This document shows, in pieces, positions 1 to 8,340 of a stretch of 64,000 bases of DNA; the stretch's first letter is position 1, and every line of letters begins with the position of its first letter. Location of the stretch: contig NZ_JBLWIS010000007.1 of assembly GCF_048381675.1 (NCBI RefSeq), positions 83,094-147,093 on the forward strand. Direction: 5' to 3'. The DNA is from Advenella sp048381675. Its GTDB lineage: Bacteria; Pseudomonadota; Gammaproteobacteria; Burkholderiales; Burkholderiaceae_B. A program made the position numbers and the translations under genes. The notes beneath the pieces are model-generated. The model was given only the letters and a program-made list of their open reading frames with translations. It was not told where the DNA came from and made no database searches.

Positions 1-393
1 CGTCGCCTGCTCACTTATGTCAGGGATGTCATGCGACAGGGCGATGACCTGCCACTGGTCCATCCTGACATTCCCTTGCCTGAGGCCCTGAAAGAAATGT
101 CACTCAAACGCATGGGCATGACTGCGGTGATCAATGACAAAAATGAGCCCATCGGCATCTTCACTGATGGTGACCTGCGTCGCCTGATTGTCCGCCACGG
201 TGACATCCGTCACCTTACCATGCATGAGGTCATGTCCTCCCACCCGAAAAGCATTGCGCCCGATGAACTTGCCGTCGAAGCGGCATCACTGATGGAAAAA
301 AACAAACTCAGCCATATGCTGGTCGTTGACAAACAAGGCATCCTTGTGGGTGCCATGCACATGCACGACCTGATGGTTGCAAAGGTTATTTAA
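1..393 (+). CDS. kdsD: D-arabinose 5-phosphate isomerase, C-terminal part (5' end outside the window)
   Basis: This is the C-terminal third of a KpsF/GutQ-type sugar isomerase. The reading frame is open from base 1, so the gene starts upstream; the first ATG in view (base 31) is internal. What remains is a pair of CBS domains: the linker (TYVRDVMRQGDDLP), then motifs such as GIFTDGDLRR and a second HEVMSSHPKSI unit, ending GAMHMHDLMVAKVI. The N-terminal SIS catalytic domain is not visible. The family converts ribulose 5-phosphate to arabinose 5-phosphate, the first step of KDO synthesis in the cytoplasm. kdsC follows 6 bp downstream, which supports kdsD over the paralogue GutQ. Confidence 0.93.
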   Translation, partial: RRLLTYVRDVMRQGDDLPLVHPDIPLPEALKEMSLKRMGMTAVINDKNEPIGIFTDGDLRRLIVRHGDIRHLTMHEVMSSHPKSIAPDELAVEAASLMEKNKLSHMLVVDKQGILVGAMHMHDLMVAKVI

Positions 394-399
394 AGGCTT

Positions 400-999
400 A
401 TGAAACCCACTCTATCCATTCCCCATCCCGCTGAATCCCTGGTACTTTCAAAAGTACCTGCCCACATACGTGAAATCGCTGCCACCATCAAGCTGGTCGC
501 CTTTGATGTTGACGGTGTGCTTACCGACGGCAGCCTTTGGTACGGAGAAAACGGCGAACAATTCAAACGTTTTCACGCGCTTGATGGCCATGGCCTGAAA
601 ATGCTGCAGCAAAGCGGGGTGATTGTTGCCCTGGTGACCGGACGCGAAGGCTCTGTCGTACCTCGCCGGGCGGCAGAACTGGGGATTGGCGAACTGTACC
701 AGAATGTCCGCGACAAAAGCCAACTGATTGACGACCTGGCCAGCCGCCATGGCGTGGGACTGGAACAAATTGCGTTTATGGGTGATGACATCATCGATTT
801 GCCCGCCATGCACAAGTCCGGCCTGTCCATCAGTGTACCCAATGCCCCTTTGTATATCGCCCAGGCAGCCCAATGGGTTACCTCATTGCCGGGTGGTTCG
901 GGTGCGGTACGGGAATGCTGTGACATGATCCTGGCAGCTCAAGGCGCCTTAAGCCAATATTTCCACTCAAGTCGACTTACCGGCCCAGTCATTCAATAA
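400..999 (+). CDS. kdsC: 3-deoxy-D-manno-octulosonate 8-phosphate phosphatase
   Basis: A 199-residue HAD phosphatase that removes phosphate from KDO 8-phosphate. HAD motif I is FDVDGVLTDG (residues 35-44, with the Asp nucleophile and acid/base Asp), motif II is VTGREG (about 85), and motif IV is FMGDDIIDLP (about 126-135). It has the tetrameric KdsC (C0) size with no cap domain. It sits between kdsD and lptC with gaps of 6 and 2 bp, the usual KDO/LPS-transport operon order. An AAAGG ribosome site lies just before the ATG. Confidence 0.95.
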   Translation: MKPTLSIPHPAESLVLSKVPAHIREIAATIKLVAFDVDGVLTDGSLWYGENGEQFKRFHALDGHGLKMLQQSGVIVALVTGREGSVVPRRAAELGIGELYQNVRDKSQLIDDLASRHGVGLEQIAFMGDDIIDLPAMHKSGLSISVPNAPLYIAQAAQWVTSLPGGSGAVRECCDMILAAQGALSQYFHSSRLTGPVIQ

Positions 1000-1001
1000 A
1001 A

Positions 1002-1631
1002 ATGAAAGAACGCCTTCCAGCCCTGATCGCCCTGTTCATGCTGCTCTGCCTGGTTATTACCACCTGGTGGGCAGCCGATTATGCGCAGCGATCCATCCCA
1101 CTGGACCCGCCAGCCCGCATCTCGCATGAACCCGATGCCTGGTCAGACCGTTTTATCATGCTTAGCTCTGATCCGGACGGTGTGCCCAAAAACCGTCTTG
1201 AAGGGGATTCCATGAAACATTTCCCCCATAATGACTCCTATGAAATTGTCAATGCCATCTCTACCGGGCAACGACCAGGTTCCGCCATTACCACCGGACG
1301 AGCCGACTTGGCGACCATGTTCAATAATGACAAAACCATCCTCATGCGGGGTAACGCCCATTTGCAGCGTTTTCCATCCGAAGACACCTCAGCCCTGGAC
1401 ATCACCAGCAGTGAACTGATCATCTACCCCGAAAAAGACATTATCGAAACCGATAAGCCGGCTACCGTCATACAGGGAAATTCCCGTATGAACGGCAAGG
1501 GAATGACCTACAATAACCAAACTCGCGAGCTGAAAGTTTATTCCAATACGGATGTTTCCATCTCGAACAAAGACCTGCCTTCCCAATCGTCAAATACCGA
1601 CCAAGCTCCTGAAGAGAATAACCGGCCATGA
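1002..1631 (+). CDS. lptC: LPS export protein LptC
   Basis: A 209-residue protein with an uncleaved N-terminal membrane anchor (about residues 6-26: LPALIALFMLLCLVITTWWA) and a periplasmic OstA-like beta-jellyroll. LptC receives LPS from the LptB2FG extractor and passes it to LptA in the trans-envelope bridge. Motifs are weak, as is normal for LptC; the call rests on size, topology (one anchor, then strand-rich sequence such as LITTGRADLATMFNN and VIQGNSRMNGKGMTYNN) and position between kdsC and lptA. Its stop overlaps the lptA start (ATGA), which implies coupled translation. Confidence 0.88.
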   Translation: MKERLPALIALFMLLCLVITTWWAADYAQRSIPLDPPARISHEPDAWSDRFIMLSSDPDGVPKNRLEGDSMKHFPHNDSYEIVNAISTGQRPGSAITTGRADLATMFNNDKTILMRGNAHLQRFPSEDTSALDITSSELIIYPEKDIIETDKPATVIQGNSRMNGKGMTYNNQTRELKVYSNTDVSISNKDLPSQSSNTDQAPEENNRP

Positions 1632-2233
1632 AATCGTCATTGATAAAACTGATCTTCCCCTTGCTGATGCTTAACGCGCCCGTGCTGGCACAAGTAAGCG
1701 CGCCTGCCACCAACGCCCAACCCGAACCGGAAACCCTGGTACTGTCCGATACCCTGAATTACGATGACAAGACCAAAACCAGCGTTTTCAATGGCAATGT
1801 CATTCTCACCCGCGGGCAAATGAGGCTAACTTCAGACACCCTGAAAATCCAGGAAGATGCCCAAGGCTTCCAGCATGGTACGGCCACCGTCAACAGCGGT
1901 AAAGTACGTATCTTCGAAGAGCGTCCCGAGACCTATGAAACCATCCGTTCGGAAGGTGACCGTGCCGAATATAACGGCAAGAACGACACCGTCAAAATGA
2001 TCGGCCATGCCATTGTCAACCGTTACATTTGTGGCCGTTTAATCGATACCATCAGGGGCGAGGTCGTTATCTACAACAACAAGAACAATACCTATGCCGC
2101 ACAGGGTGGTCCGGCAGCTGTCGATCCCGGCCGCGTCCGTTCCGTCGTGAAACCGCAATCGGCGGCCGATGCTGCAACTGAAGCCTGCCGTAAACAGTAC
2201 AATAACAAACCCATGCCCAGCACAATTAACTGA
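1628..2233 (+). CDS. lptA: LPS transport periplasmic protein LptA
   Basis: A 201-residue exported protein with a signal peptide (MKSSLIKLIFPLLMLNAPVLAQ, probable cleavage near residue 21) and an OstA/LptA beta-jellyroll: VLSDTLNYDDKTKTSVFNGN, then the typical FNGNVILTRGQMRLTSDTLKI block (written here in parts) and repeated D-x-V-x-x-x-G strands. LptA bridges LptC and LptD across the periplasm. It overlaps lptC by 4 bp and is 11 bp from lptB. The C-terminal tail is longer and polar (residues about 165-201), a common variable feature. Confidence 0.92.
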   Translation: MKSSLIKLIFPLLMLNAPVLAQVSAPATNAQPEPETLVLSDTLNYDDKTKTSVFNGNVILTRGQMRLTSDTLKIQEDAQGFQHGTATVNSGKVRIFEERPETYETIRSEGDRAEYNGKNDTVKMIGHAIVNRYICGRLIDTIRGEVVIYNNKNNTYAAQGGPAAVDPGRVRSVVKPQSAADAATEACRKQYNNKPMPSTIN

Positions 2234-2244
2234 TTTATTTTTGC

Positions 2245-3036
2245 ATGAACACATCCGCCAGCTCCAGCCTGAATACCCATTCCTCTGCTTCAAAAGGCCT
2301 GCTCCAGGCAATCGGCCTGCGTAAAACGTATAGTGGCAGAACCGTCGTCCAGGATGTTTCCCTGTCGGTTTCAAGTGGAGAGGTCGTCGGCCTGCTGGGA
2401 CCTAACGGCGCAGGCAAAACCACCAGCTTTTACATGATCGTCGGCCTGGTACCCGCCGATTTCGGACGCATCGAAATTGACGGACAGAACATTACCGGCC
2501 TGCCTATCCACCAACGGGCCAGGATCGGACTATCCTACCTGCCCCAGGATGCCTCGGTCTTCCGCCGGCTAACCGTCGAGCAAAACATCAAGGCGGTGCT
2601 TGAGTTGCAATATGACCCCAAAACCGGCAAACAACTTGACCGCACACAGGTTAAAGAACAGCTGGAAAACCTGCTGGTCGAACTGCAAATTACCCATATT
2701 CGCAACAATGCCGCACTTTCGCTTTCAGGCGGTGAACGTCGCCGGGTGGAAATCGCCAGGGCTCTGGCCACCCATCCGCGCTTCATTTTGCTTGATGAAC
2801 CCTTTGCCGGTGTTGACCCTATCGCCGTGATTGAAATCCAGCGCATCATCCGCTTCCTGAAAAACCGCAATATCGGTGTCCTGATTACCGACCACAATGT
2901 GCGTGAAACACTGGGCATCTGTGACCGTGCCTACATCATCAGCGAAGGCAAGGTCCTTACTGATGGCGCCCCGGCAACCATTATCAAAGACCCAGAGGTA
3001 CGCAAGGTTTATTTGGGTGAGCACTTTAAAATGTAA
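2245..3036 (+). CDS. lptB: LPS export ABC transporter ATP-binding protein LptB
   Basis: A 263-residue ABC ATPase that powers LPS extraction from the inner membrane with LptFG. Walker A GPNGAGKTT is at about residues 52-60, the Q-loop follows, the signature LSGGERRR is at about 161, Walker B FILLDEPFAGVDP at about 180-192, and the H-switch in DHNVRE. The extra 20 or so polar N-terminal residues (Ser-rich) exceed the E. coli form (241 aa), so a later start is possible, though no better ATG is obvious. In many relatives rpoN follows lptB; here the next gene is hpf, after 158 bp. Confidence 0.95.
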   Translation: MNTSASSSLNTHSSASKGLLQAIGLRKTYSGRTVVQDVSLSVSSGEVVGLLGPNGAGKTTSFYMIVGLVPADFGRIEIDGQNITGLPIHQRARIGLSYLPQDASVFRRLTVEQNIKAVLELQYDPKTGKQLDRTQVKEQLENLLVELQITHIRNNAALSLSGGERRRVEIARALATHPRFILLDEPFAGVDPIAVIEIQRIIRFLKNRNIGVLITDHNVRETLGICDRAYIISEGKVLTDGAPATIIKDPEVRKVYLGEHFKM

Positions 3037-3061
3037 ATGCGGGATGTTTGATTTAAGGCAC

Positions 3062-3089
3062 TTGCTTTAAAAAAAATAATCTATAAACT
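3062..3089 (+). promoter_or_regulatory. possible sigma-70 promoter for hpf
   Basis: In the 158-bp gap between lptB and hpf there is TTGCTT (3062-3067), a 16-bp spacer and TAAACT (3084-3089). An overlapping TATAAA (3082-3087) gives a shorter spacer. The stretch is AT-rich. Seen by eye only; the -10 match is moderate. Confidence 0.35.
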
Positions 3090-3194
3090 AGAGTCATGAC
3101 TAACTTAAAGTGATATGGATCTTCCAAAAATTCAATTACCTTAAGTTTTCTGCGCATGCACAATGCGGTTTAAAACACTCTATGGAGCAATTAT

Positions 3195-3515
3195 ATGAAT
3201 ATAAATATCAGCGGCCATCATTTAGAAATTACGCCAGCCATCAAGGAATATGTAGAGAGCAAAATAGGGCGTGTCCTCAAACATTTTGACCATGTTATTG
3301 ATGCCCAGGTGATCCTGTCACTTGAGCCGCTTAAACATATCGCTGAAGTTACCATGCGTGTTCCAGGCAAAGATATTCACTGCGCAGCCGAAGAAGAAAA
3401 CCTTTATGCAGCCATTGATCTCCTGAGTGACAAGGCAGACAGGCTTGTCATCAAGTACAAATCCAAACTGCAAGATCACTCTAATGACTCAACAAAACGC
3501 ATGACTGTCGCATAA
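3195..3515 (+). CDS. hpf: ribosome hibernation promoting factor (short form)
   Basis: A 106-residue S30AE-family protein that binds the 30S subunit and promotes 100S dimers or inactive ribosomes in starvation. The family pattern is clear: MNINISGHHLEITPAIKEYV at the start, EVTMRVPGKDIHCAAEE in the middle, and AIDLLSDKADRLVIKYKSK at the C-terminal helix. The long-form C-terminal dimerisation domain is absent, so this is short HPF. GGAG lies 8 bp before the ATG. A rho-independent terminator follows. Confidence 0.94.
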   Translation: MNINISGHHLEITPAIKEYVESKIGRVLKHFDHVIDAQVILSLEPLKHIAEVTMRVPGKDIHCAAEEENLYAAIDLLSDKADRLVIKYKSKLQDHSNDSTKRMTVA

Positions 3516-3544
3516 ACTTGATGCAATATCAATACCTTGTAGAT

Positions 3545-3568
3545 ACCCAGCCTTCAGGCTGGGTTTTT
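3545..3568 (+). terminator. rho-independent terminator after hpf
   Basis: Eight-base stem ACCCAGCC/GGCTGGGT with a TTCA loop, followed by TTTT. It sits 30 bp after the hpf stop and before the ptsN promoter, so it should separate hpf from the ptsN transcript. Confidence 0.85.
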
Positions 3569-3592
3569 AGTGCACAAAAAATATTAAAGAAA

Positions 3593-3622
3593 TTGCTACT
3601 TTCTGCAAGAAAATCATATAAT
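3593..3622 (+). promoter_or_regulatory. predicted promoter for ptsN
   Basis: TTGCTA (3593-3598), 18-bp spacer, perfect TATAAT (3617-3622). The expected start of transcription (about 3629) falls at the ptsN start codon (3630), which would give a leaderless mRNA. Confidence 0.55.
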
Positions 3623-3629
3623 CCGATGT

Positions 3630-4082
3630 ATGAACCAATTAACGCAAATTTTAACCCCCGAAAATACGCTTCTTGACGTAAGCGCAACCAGCAAAAAACG
3701 GGCATTTGAACAAGCTGCCCTGTTATTTGAAAACAATCAGGGCATTGCCCGTTCGGTTGTCTTCGACAGCCTGTTTTCAAGAGAACGATTAGGCTCTACT
3801 GCCCTTGGACATGGCGTTGCCGTCCCGCACGGACGTATTTCAAAACTGAAACAGGCAACCGCTGCTTTCATGCGTCTGGCAAACCCTATTCCTTTCGATG
3901 CGCCCGACGGGCAGAATGTACAATTGCTGATTATTCTGCTGGTACCCGAAAGTGCCACCCAGCAACATCTGGAAATCCTGGCGGAAGTCGCCCGTATCCT
4001 ATCCAACGATACTATCCGGCATCAACTGCTATCCGAAAATGATCCTGCAAAAATTTACGATCTCCTGACGCAATCTTCCTGA
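3630..4082 (+). CDS. ptsN: PTS IIA-like nitrogen regulatory protein
   Basis: A 150-residue EIIA(Ntr) protein of the nitrogen phosphotransferase system. The phosphorylated histidine lies in GHGVAVPHGRI (about residues 66-76). The order ptsN-hprK-rapZ matches the family neighbourhood. No Shine-Dalgarno sequence precedes the ATG at 3630; a second ATG at 3626 is out of frame. The predicted promoter would start the mRNA at the first codon. hprK begins 2 bp after the stop. Confidence 0.93.
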   Translation: MNQLTQILTPENTLLDVSATSKKRAFEQAALLFENNQGIARSVVFDSLFSRERLGSTALGHGVAVPHGRISKLKQATAAFMRLANPIPFDAPDGQNVQLLIILLVPESATQQHLEILAEVARILSNDTIRHQLLSENDPAKIYDLLTQSS

Positions 4083-4084
4083 TT

Positions 4085-5020
4085 ATGACCATGTTAAGCA
4101 TCCAAGAACTTGTTGATGAAAACATTGAAGCCCTTGGCTTGACCTGGATTGCGGGAATGGATGCCGGTAACCGTCATTTGCCTGCATCCAACACGGCAGC
4201 CGCAGATCTGCTTGGGCATCTTAATGTGGTTCACCCATCACGAATACAGGTTTTTGGTAAAGAAGAACTGGTTTTCTACAAAAAGCTAAAAGAGACGGCG
4301 CGGGAAAAAGTGCTCATTGAACTGGCCGAAGGCGGTGTTCCGGCAGTTATTATTGCCGAAGGCCTTGAAACGCCGGTTGAACTGACTACTTTTTGCTCAA
4401 AAAATCAAATTCCCCTGCTGTCCAGCCAACACGATGCGGCTCATCTTATTGATGTCTTGCGTATTTACCTAGGCAAGCGCTTTGCCCCCACCACCACCGT
4501 TCATGGTGTTTTCATGGATGTACTGGGCATGGGTGTCCTGATTACCGGAGAATCCGGCTTGGGCAAAAGCGAACTGGCACTCGAACTCATTTCCCGTGGC
4601 CACGGCCTGGTAGCCGATGATGCCGTTGAATTTTCACGCACCAATCCCACCATGATCGAAGGGCAATGCCCCGATCTGTTACGTAATCTGCTGGAAGTCA
4701 GGGGGCTGGGCCTGCTGGATATTCGCACCATTTTCGGTGAAACAGCGGTAAGGCGCAAAATGCGACTCAAGCTGATTGTGCACCTGGTGCGTGCCAACAG
4801 TGAAAAGTTTGAACGCCTGCCCATCCAGGACCAGACCCAGGAACTCCTGGGCCTCCCCATCCGGCGCGTCATGCTGCAGGTAGCTGCCGGCCGCAATCTG
4901 GCAGTCCTGGTCGAAGCCGCAGCCCGCAATACCATTCTTAAATTAAGGGGTATTGATACGCTGGGTGAATTCATGGAAAGGCAGGCACAAGCCATTATGA
5001 AAAACAGTAATTTGCAGTAA
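4085..5020 (+). CDS. hprK: HPr kinase/phosphorylase
   Basis: A 311-residue bifunctional Ser kinase/phosphorylase for HPr-type proteins. The N-terminal regulatory domain covers about residues 1-130. The catalytic domain carries Walker A GESGLGKSE (about 154-162), the HGLVADDAVE catalytic loop just after it, and the conserved VRGLGLLDIRTIFG signature (about 207-220). In proteobacteria this enzyme acts with PTS-Ntr proteins such as EIIA(Ntr) next door. Start at 4085 or 4091 (second Met) cannot be separated. Confidence 0.95.
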   Translation: MTMLSIQELVDENIEALGLTWIAGMDAGNRHLPASNTAAADLLGHLNVVHPSRIQVFGKEELVFYKKLKETAREKVLIELAEGGVPAVIIAEGLETPVELTTFCSKNQIPLLSSQHDAAHLIDVLRIYLGKRFAPTTTVHGVFMDVLGMGVLITGESGLGKSELALELISRGHGLVADDAVEFSRTNPTMIEGQCPDLLRNLLEVRGLGLLDIRTIFGETAVRRKMRLKLIVHLVRANSEKFERLPIQDQTQELLGLPIRRVMLQVAAGRNLAVLVEAAARNTILKLRGIDTLGEFMERQAQAIMKNSNLQ

Positions 5021-5066
5021 CCAAAGACGGCAAAATGTTATCAATTTATACTTTTTCCAATCCTTA

Positions 5067-5095
5067 TTGTTAATGTAATAAATTTTGTTTATTCT
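5067..5095 (+). promoter_or_regulatory. possible promoter for rapZ
   Basis: TTGTTA (5067-5072), 17-bp spacer and TATTCT (5090-5095) in the 111-bp AT-rich gap between hprK and rapZ. A TATGAT lies 7 bp further on. Found by eye; moderate match. Confidence 0.35.
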
Positions 5096-5131
5096 GTATG
5101 ATGTTCAATCACTTGATTTCATACAAAAAAC

Positions 5132-6007
5132 ATGTTTCATGTCGTTCTCATTACCGGCATTTCCGGTTCAGGCAAATCAGTAGCTATTCGCCAACTTGAA
5201 GACCAAGGCTATACCTGCATTGACAATCTTCCCGTTAAATTCCTGCATGACTTCATTGCCAGTGCACGCGAGGACGGTCTTGAAAAAGTGGCTGTTGCAA
5301 TTGATGTACGTTCTCCCGGTGAACTGGCCAACTTACCCGATGTCATCAGCGCGATACGCGCTATGGGTACGCCCTTGCAGGTTATTTTCCTTGAAGCAGA
5401 TGACCGCACACTAAAACAACGCTATTCCGAATCCCGTCGCCGACACCCGCTAGCCTATCGCCTGCAACAAAAAAATGGCATTGCCCCTTCACTGGGAGAG
5501 TGTATTTCCCATGAGCGCGAATTGCTGGCCCCCCTGCGAGATCACGAACATGTGATTGACACTTCCGACTTGCCTCCCATCCAGTTACGGTCCTGGATCA
5601 AGGATTTAGTGGTCCCTGACAACAACAATGTGTTACTAACTTTTGAATCTTTTGCATTCAAAAGAGGCGTTCCTAGTGACGCGGACCTGGTTTTTGATGT
5701 AAGATTCTTGCCTAATCCTCATTACGACAAGGACTTACGTCCCCTTACTGGTCGTGATGAGCCCGTAGCAACATGGCTATCGCAGTTTGATAGCGTGTCT
5801 GAAATCATTAACGATATCACTGCATACATCCAGAAATGGTTGCCGTTTTATATGCAGGATACGCGTAGTTATCTTACCGTCGCCATAGGTTGTACCGGCG
5901 GACAGCATCGATCTGTATACGTTGCAGAAGAACTGGCGAAGCGCTTCAGTTCACATCGACCCATACGCGTTCGACATCGTTCACAAGTACCAAAGAACCT
6001 TACATGA
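5132..6007 (+). CDS. rapZ: RNase adapter protein RapZ
   Basis: A 291-residue protein of the RapZ/YvcJ family. The N-terminal P-loop GISGSGKS (residues 8-15) and the D-x-R-S-x-x-E region (VRSPGELANLPDVI) are present. The C-terminal domain keeps GCTGGQHRSVYVAEELA, which in E. coli RapZ binds glucosamine 6-phosphate. In enterobacteria it hands sRNA GlmZ to RNase E; whether that circuit exists in this organism is unknown. No strong ribosome site is seen before the ATG. Its stop overlaps the start of the next gene (ATGA). Confidence 0.94.
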   Translation: MFHVVLITGISGSGKSVAIRQLEDQGYTCIDNLPVKFLHDFIASAREDGLEKVAVAIDVRSPGELANLPDVISAIRAMGTPLQVIFLEADDRTLKQRYSESRRRHPLAYRLQQKNGIAPSLGECISHERELLAPLRDHEHVIDTSDLPPIQLRSWIKDLVVPDNNNVLLTFESFAFKRGVPSDADLVFDVRFLPNPHYDKDLRPLTGRDEPVATWLSQFDSVSEIINDITAYIQKWLPFYMQDTRSYLTVAIGCTGGQHRSVYVAEELAKRFSSHRPIRVRHRSQVPKNLT

Positions 6008-6729
6008 AGAATCAAAAGCATCAACATCTTTTCCTGGCCTTATGTGTGACATTTTCATCATATGCCGCACATGCCAGCACTACTGAAAAAGAACATCCCA
6101 AAGATGTCGTTGAAGTGCAAAAATCCATGCAGGTTGATCCTGGCAAAGACCAGAAAACCAATACTTTCAGGATTACGGCCAATGGCATTTTCCCGGAAAG
6201 CAGCTATGACACGGCTTTCGGGGAAAACCTGCGCAGCCTGGATACGGCTGAAATTGATACCAGTACAGAAATCGAGCCGGAGGAAATCACACCGGCCTCA
6301 AGTACCGGCTTCAAGGCCCAGCCTTCATACCGCAGCCATGCCCGGGCATATACCATCAAGGGCAAGCGTTATGTGCCATTTGCCAATAACATTACCGATT
6401 TCTCCCAGGTGGGCACTGCCTCATGGTACGGCCCCGGCTTTCATGGCAAACGCACGGCCAATGGTGAGAAATACAACCAGAACATGATGACTGCCGCCCA
6501 TAAAGAGTTGCCCCTGAACAGTGTGGTCAAGGTTACCCGGGTTTCGACTGGTGAAAGCATTACCGTCAGGATCAATGATCGTGGTCCCTTCCACGACAAC
6601 CGCATTATTGACCTGTCTTATGGCGCAGCCAAAAAACTGGGCATTGTGAATAAAGGTAGCGCCAAAGTCAAAGTTGAACTGATCAAGAACAACGCCAAAG
6701 GCAAAAAAGCCGGCAAAACGATGCTTTAA
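6004..6729 (+). CDS. rlpA: septal ring lytic transglycosylase RlpA family protein
   Basis: A 241-residue exported protein. The start is placed at 6004 because it overlaps the rapZ stop (ATGA) and begins a signal peptide (MKNQKHQHLFLALCVTFSSYAAHAS); a longer upstream reading frame exists but would run inside rapZ. The double-psi beta-barrel occupies about residues 135-225 with GTASWYGPGFHGKRTANGE, ALPLNS-like KELPLNSVVKVT, and the catalytic region INDRGPFHDNRIIDLSYGAAKKLG. There is no SPOR domain and no lipobox Cys, unlike E. coli RlpA. The middle, residues 25-110, is low-complexity and acidic. Confidence 0.85.
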   Translation: MKNQKHQHLFLALCVTFSSYAAHASTTEKEHPKDVVEVQKSMQVDPGKDQKTNTFRITANGIFPESSYDTAFGENLRSLDTAEIDTSTEIEPEEITPASSTGFKAQPSYRSHARAYTIKGKRYVPFANNITDFSQVGTASWYGPGFHGKRTANGEKYNQNMMTAAHKELPLNSVVKVTRVSTGESITVRINDRGPFHDNRIIDLSYGAAKKLGIVNKGSAKVKVELIKNNAKGKKAGKTML

Positions 6730-7646
6730 GCATTTTTCAGTTCAAGGGCGCGTGCATACACAACATTACGCGCCAGCCCGGTTAGCTGTGTGGCAATCTT
6801 CACGCTGTCTTTAACCGAAACCGTTTCCAGTAATACTTCCAAAAGCCCGGTTACCCGAACCAATTGTTCATCCTCATCAGCTCGCGGTGCTGACTCGAGG
6901 ATCAACACAAACTCACCCAACTGACGATGAGGGTCCTGCGCAAACCAGTCCTCCAGTTCACCAACAGGCAGGGTTACGATCTGCTCAAAGCGCTTGGTTA
7001 ATTCGCGAGCCACGGTTAAACGGCGACCGGCACCACAAACCAGCAACAAGTCACGGCAAAACGCCAGGATCCGGTGCGGTGACTCGAACATGACCACTGG
7101 CATCTCCATCTCCCCCCATTTTCGCAGCCATTGCTGCCTGGCAGCTGATTTCTGCGGCACAAATCCGGCAAAAGCAAAAGTGGGGTTCTCATCACTGCTT
7201 ACCCCACTGCCCATCAGTGCCGTAATTACCGCGGAAGCGCCTGGAATTGGCCTTACCAACAAACCCTGTTGCCTGACTTCACGAACAATCCGCCCACCAG
7301 GGTCACTGACCGCCGGTGCGCCAGCATCCGATATCAGGGCCACGCGCTTGCCTTGCTGCAAAAGCTGGATAATTTCCTGTGCTACCCGGGCCTCGTTATG
7401 GCGGTGGGCAGGCATCAGGGGCGTATTGATTCCCCATGCATTCAGCAACACCCGTGAGGAACGGGTATCTTCCGCGGCAATCACGTCGGCCTGACTCAGG
7501 GCAAAAACCGCCCGGGGACTGATATCGGCCAGATTGCCAATAGGGGTTGCTACTACATACAGGCAAGCCTCCGGCCAGCTTTGCTGCTCCAGGTCTGCCG
7601 TTACCTTTTTCCATGCTGCATAAAAAGGTCCCTCTTCTATCGCCAT
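6726..7646 (-). CDS. rsmI: 16S rRNA (cytidine1402-2'-O)-methyltransferase
   Basis: A 306-residue SAM-dependent methyltransferase of the tetrapyrrole-methylase fold. It carries YVVATPIGNLADI (about residues 30-42), AEDTRSSRVLL, ALISDAGAPAVSDPG (about 103-117) and FESPHRI. The start at 7646 is preferred over an upstream one at 7742 because it has an AAAGAGAG ribosome site and the usual N-terminal length. Its stop overlaps the convergent rlpA stop by 4 bp. It is divergent from yraN, the classic rsmI/yraN arrangement. Confidence 0.95.
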   Translation of the reverse strand: MAIEEGPFYAAWKKVTADLEQQSWPEACLYVVATPIGNLADISPRAVFALSQADVIAAEDTRSSRVLLNAWGINTPLMPAHRHNEARVAQEIIQLLQQGKRVALISDAGAPAVSDPGGRIVREVRQQGLLVRPIPGASAVITALMGSGVSSDENPTFAFAGFVPQKSAARQQWLRKWGEMEMPVVMFESPHRILAFCRDLLLVCGAGRRLTVARELTKRFEQIVTLPVGELEDWFAQDPHRQLGEFVLILESAPRADEDEQLVRVTGLLEVLLETVSVKDSVKIATQLTGLARNVVYARALELKNA

Positions 7647-7745
7647 AACGCTCTCTTTTTGTAAAAATAACTGCCATGTAATCCATCTGCCATTATCGCT
7701 GATCACTTCCTTTTGGCGGCCTAAAAAAACAGCCTCTAACAAAAA

Positions 7746-8219
7746 ATGCCCAACTCCACCGACAACACCATTTTTGAACTCGCGCTAGCCGCCCAGCAAA
7801 AACGGGCAAAGGCCGGCAAACATCGCAAGCCCGCCACCCGCAAACCTTTTTACGACCATAAATTGTCGGCACGACAAACCACTGGTCTACAAGCAGAACA
7901 ACAAGCCATTGAGTATCTTGAAACACAGGGCCTGAAAAAAGTTGCCCGAAACCTGAGTTGCCGGTTTGGTGAAATCGATGCCATCATGATTGATGGCAAT
8001 ACGCTGGTATTTATCGAAATCAGGCTACGCAACCACCAGCAGTTCGGGGGAGCTGCCGCCAGCATTACCCCGGCCAAGCAAAAACGCCTGCGAGCCAGTG
8101 CCTCCATTTATCTCCCGCTGCTCAGCCACCGGCATTTCGGTGGCAAAACCCCTTTTTGCCGGTTTGACGCCGTTTGCATGGATCATGGACAGATGGAGTG
8201 GATCAAGCATGCATTTTGA
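7746..8219 (+). CDS. yraN: YraN family (UPF0102) nuclease-fold protein
   Basis: A 157-residue protein of unknown role with a Holliday-junction-resolvase/restriction-endonuclease-like fold. Visible signatures: AEQQAIEYLETQGLKKVARN, RFGEIDAIMIDGNTLVFIEI (the E-V/I-D...E-x-R core) and TPAKQKRLRASASIYL. The family often has E-V-R-x-R; here it reads EIRLR. There is a 30-residue basic N-terminal extension. It begins a block (yraN, SIS protein, BON lipoprotein) that matches the E. coli yraN-diaA-dolP order. Confidence 0.9.
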   Translation: MPNSTDNTIFELALAAQQKRAKAGKHRKPATRKPFYDHKLSARQTTGLQAEQQAIEYLETQGLKKVARNLSCRFGEIDAIMIDGNTLVFIEIRLRNHQQFGGAAASITPAKQKRLRASASIYLPLLSHRHFGGKTPFCRFDAVCMDHGQMEWIKHAF

Positions 8220-8340
8220 ACCAGAACGCTTTCAACCTGATAAAATCATTTTACTCTTCCGGCAAACAGCGTCATTGCCACTTATGTTTTAATGCAATTA
8301 ATCACAAGTATTTTTGCGCACTCATGCGATAATCAGGGTC

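Noticed and set aside
3056..3070. GGCAC...TTGCT resembling a sigma-54 promoter before hpf
   Set aside because: GG and GC elements are directly adjacent without the needed spacing.
8314..8340. Earlier ATG for the SIS-domain gene
   Set aside because: The added residues (MRTHAIIRV) do not fit the family N-terminus; 8341 is more typical.
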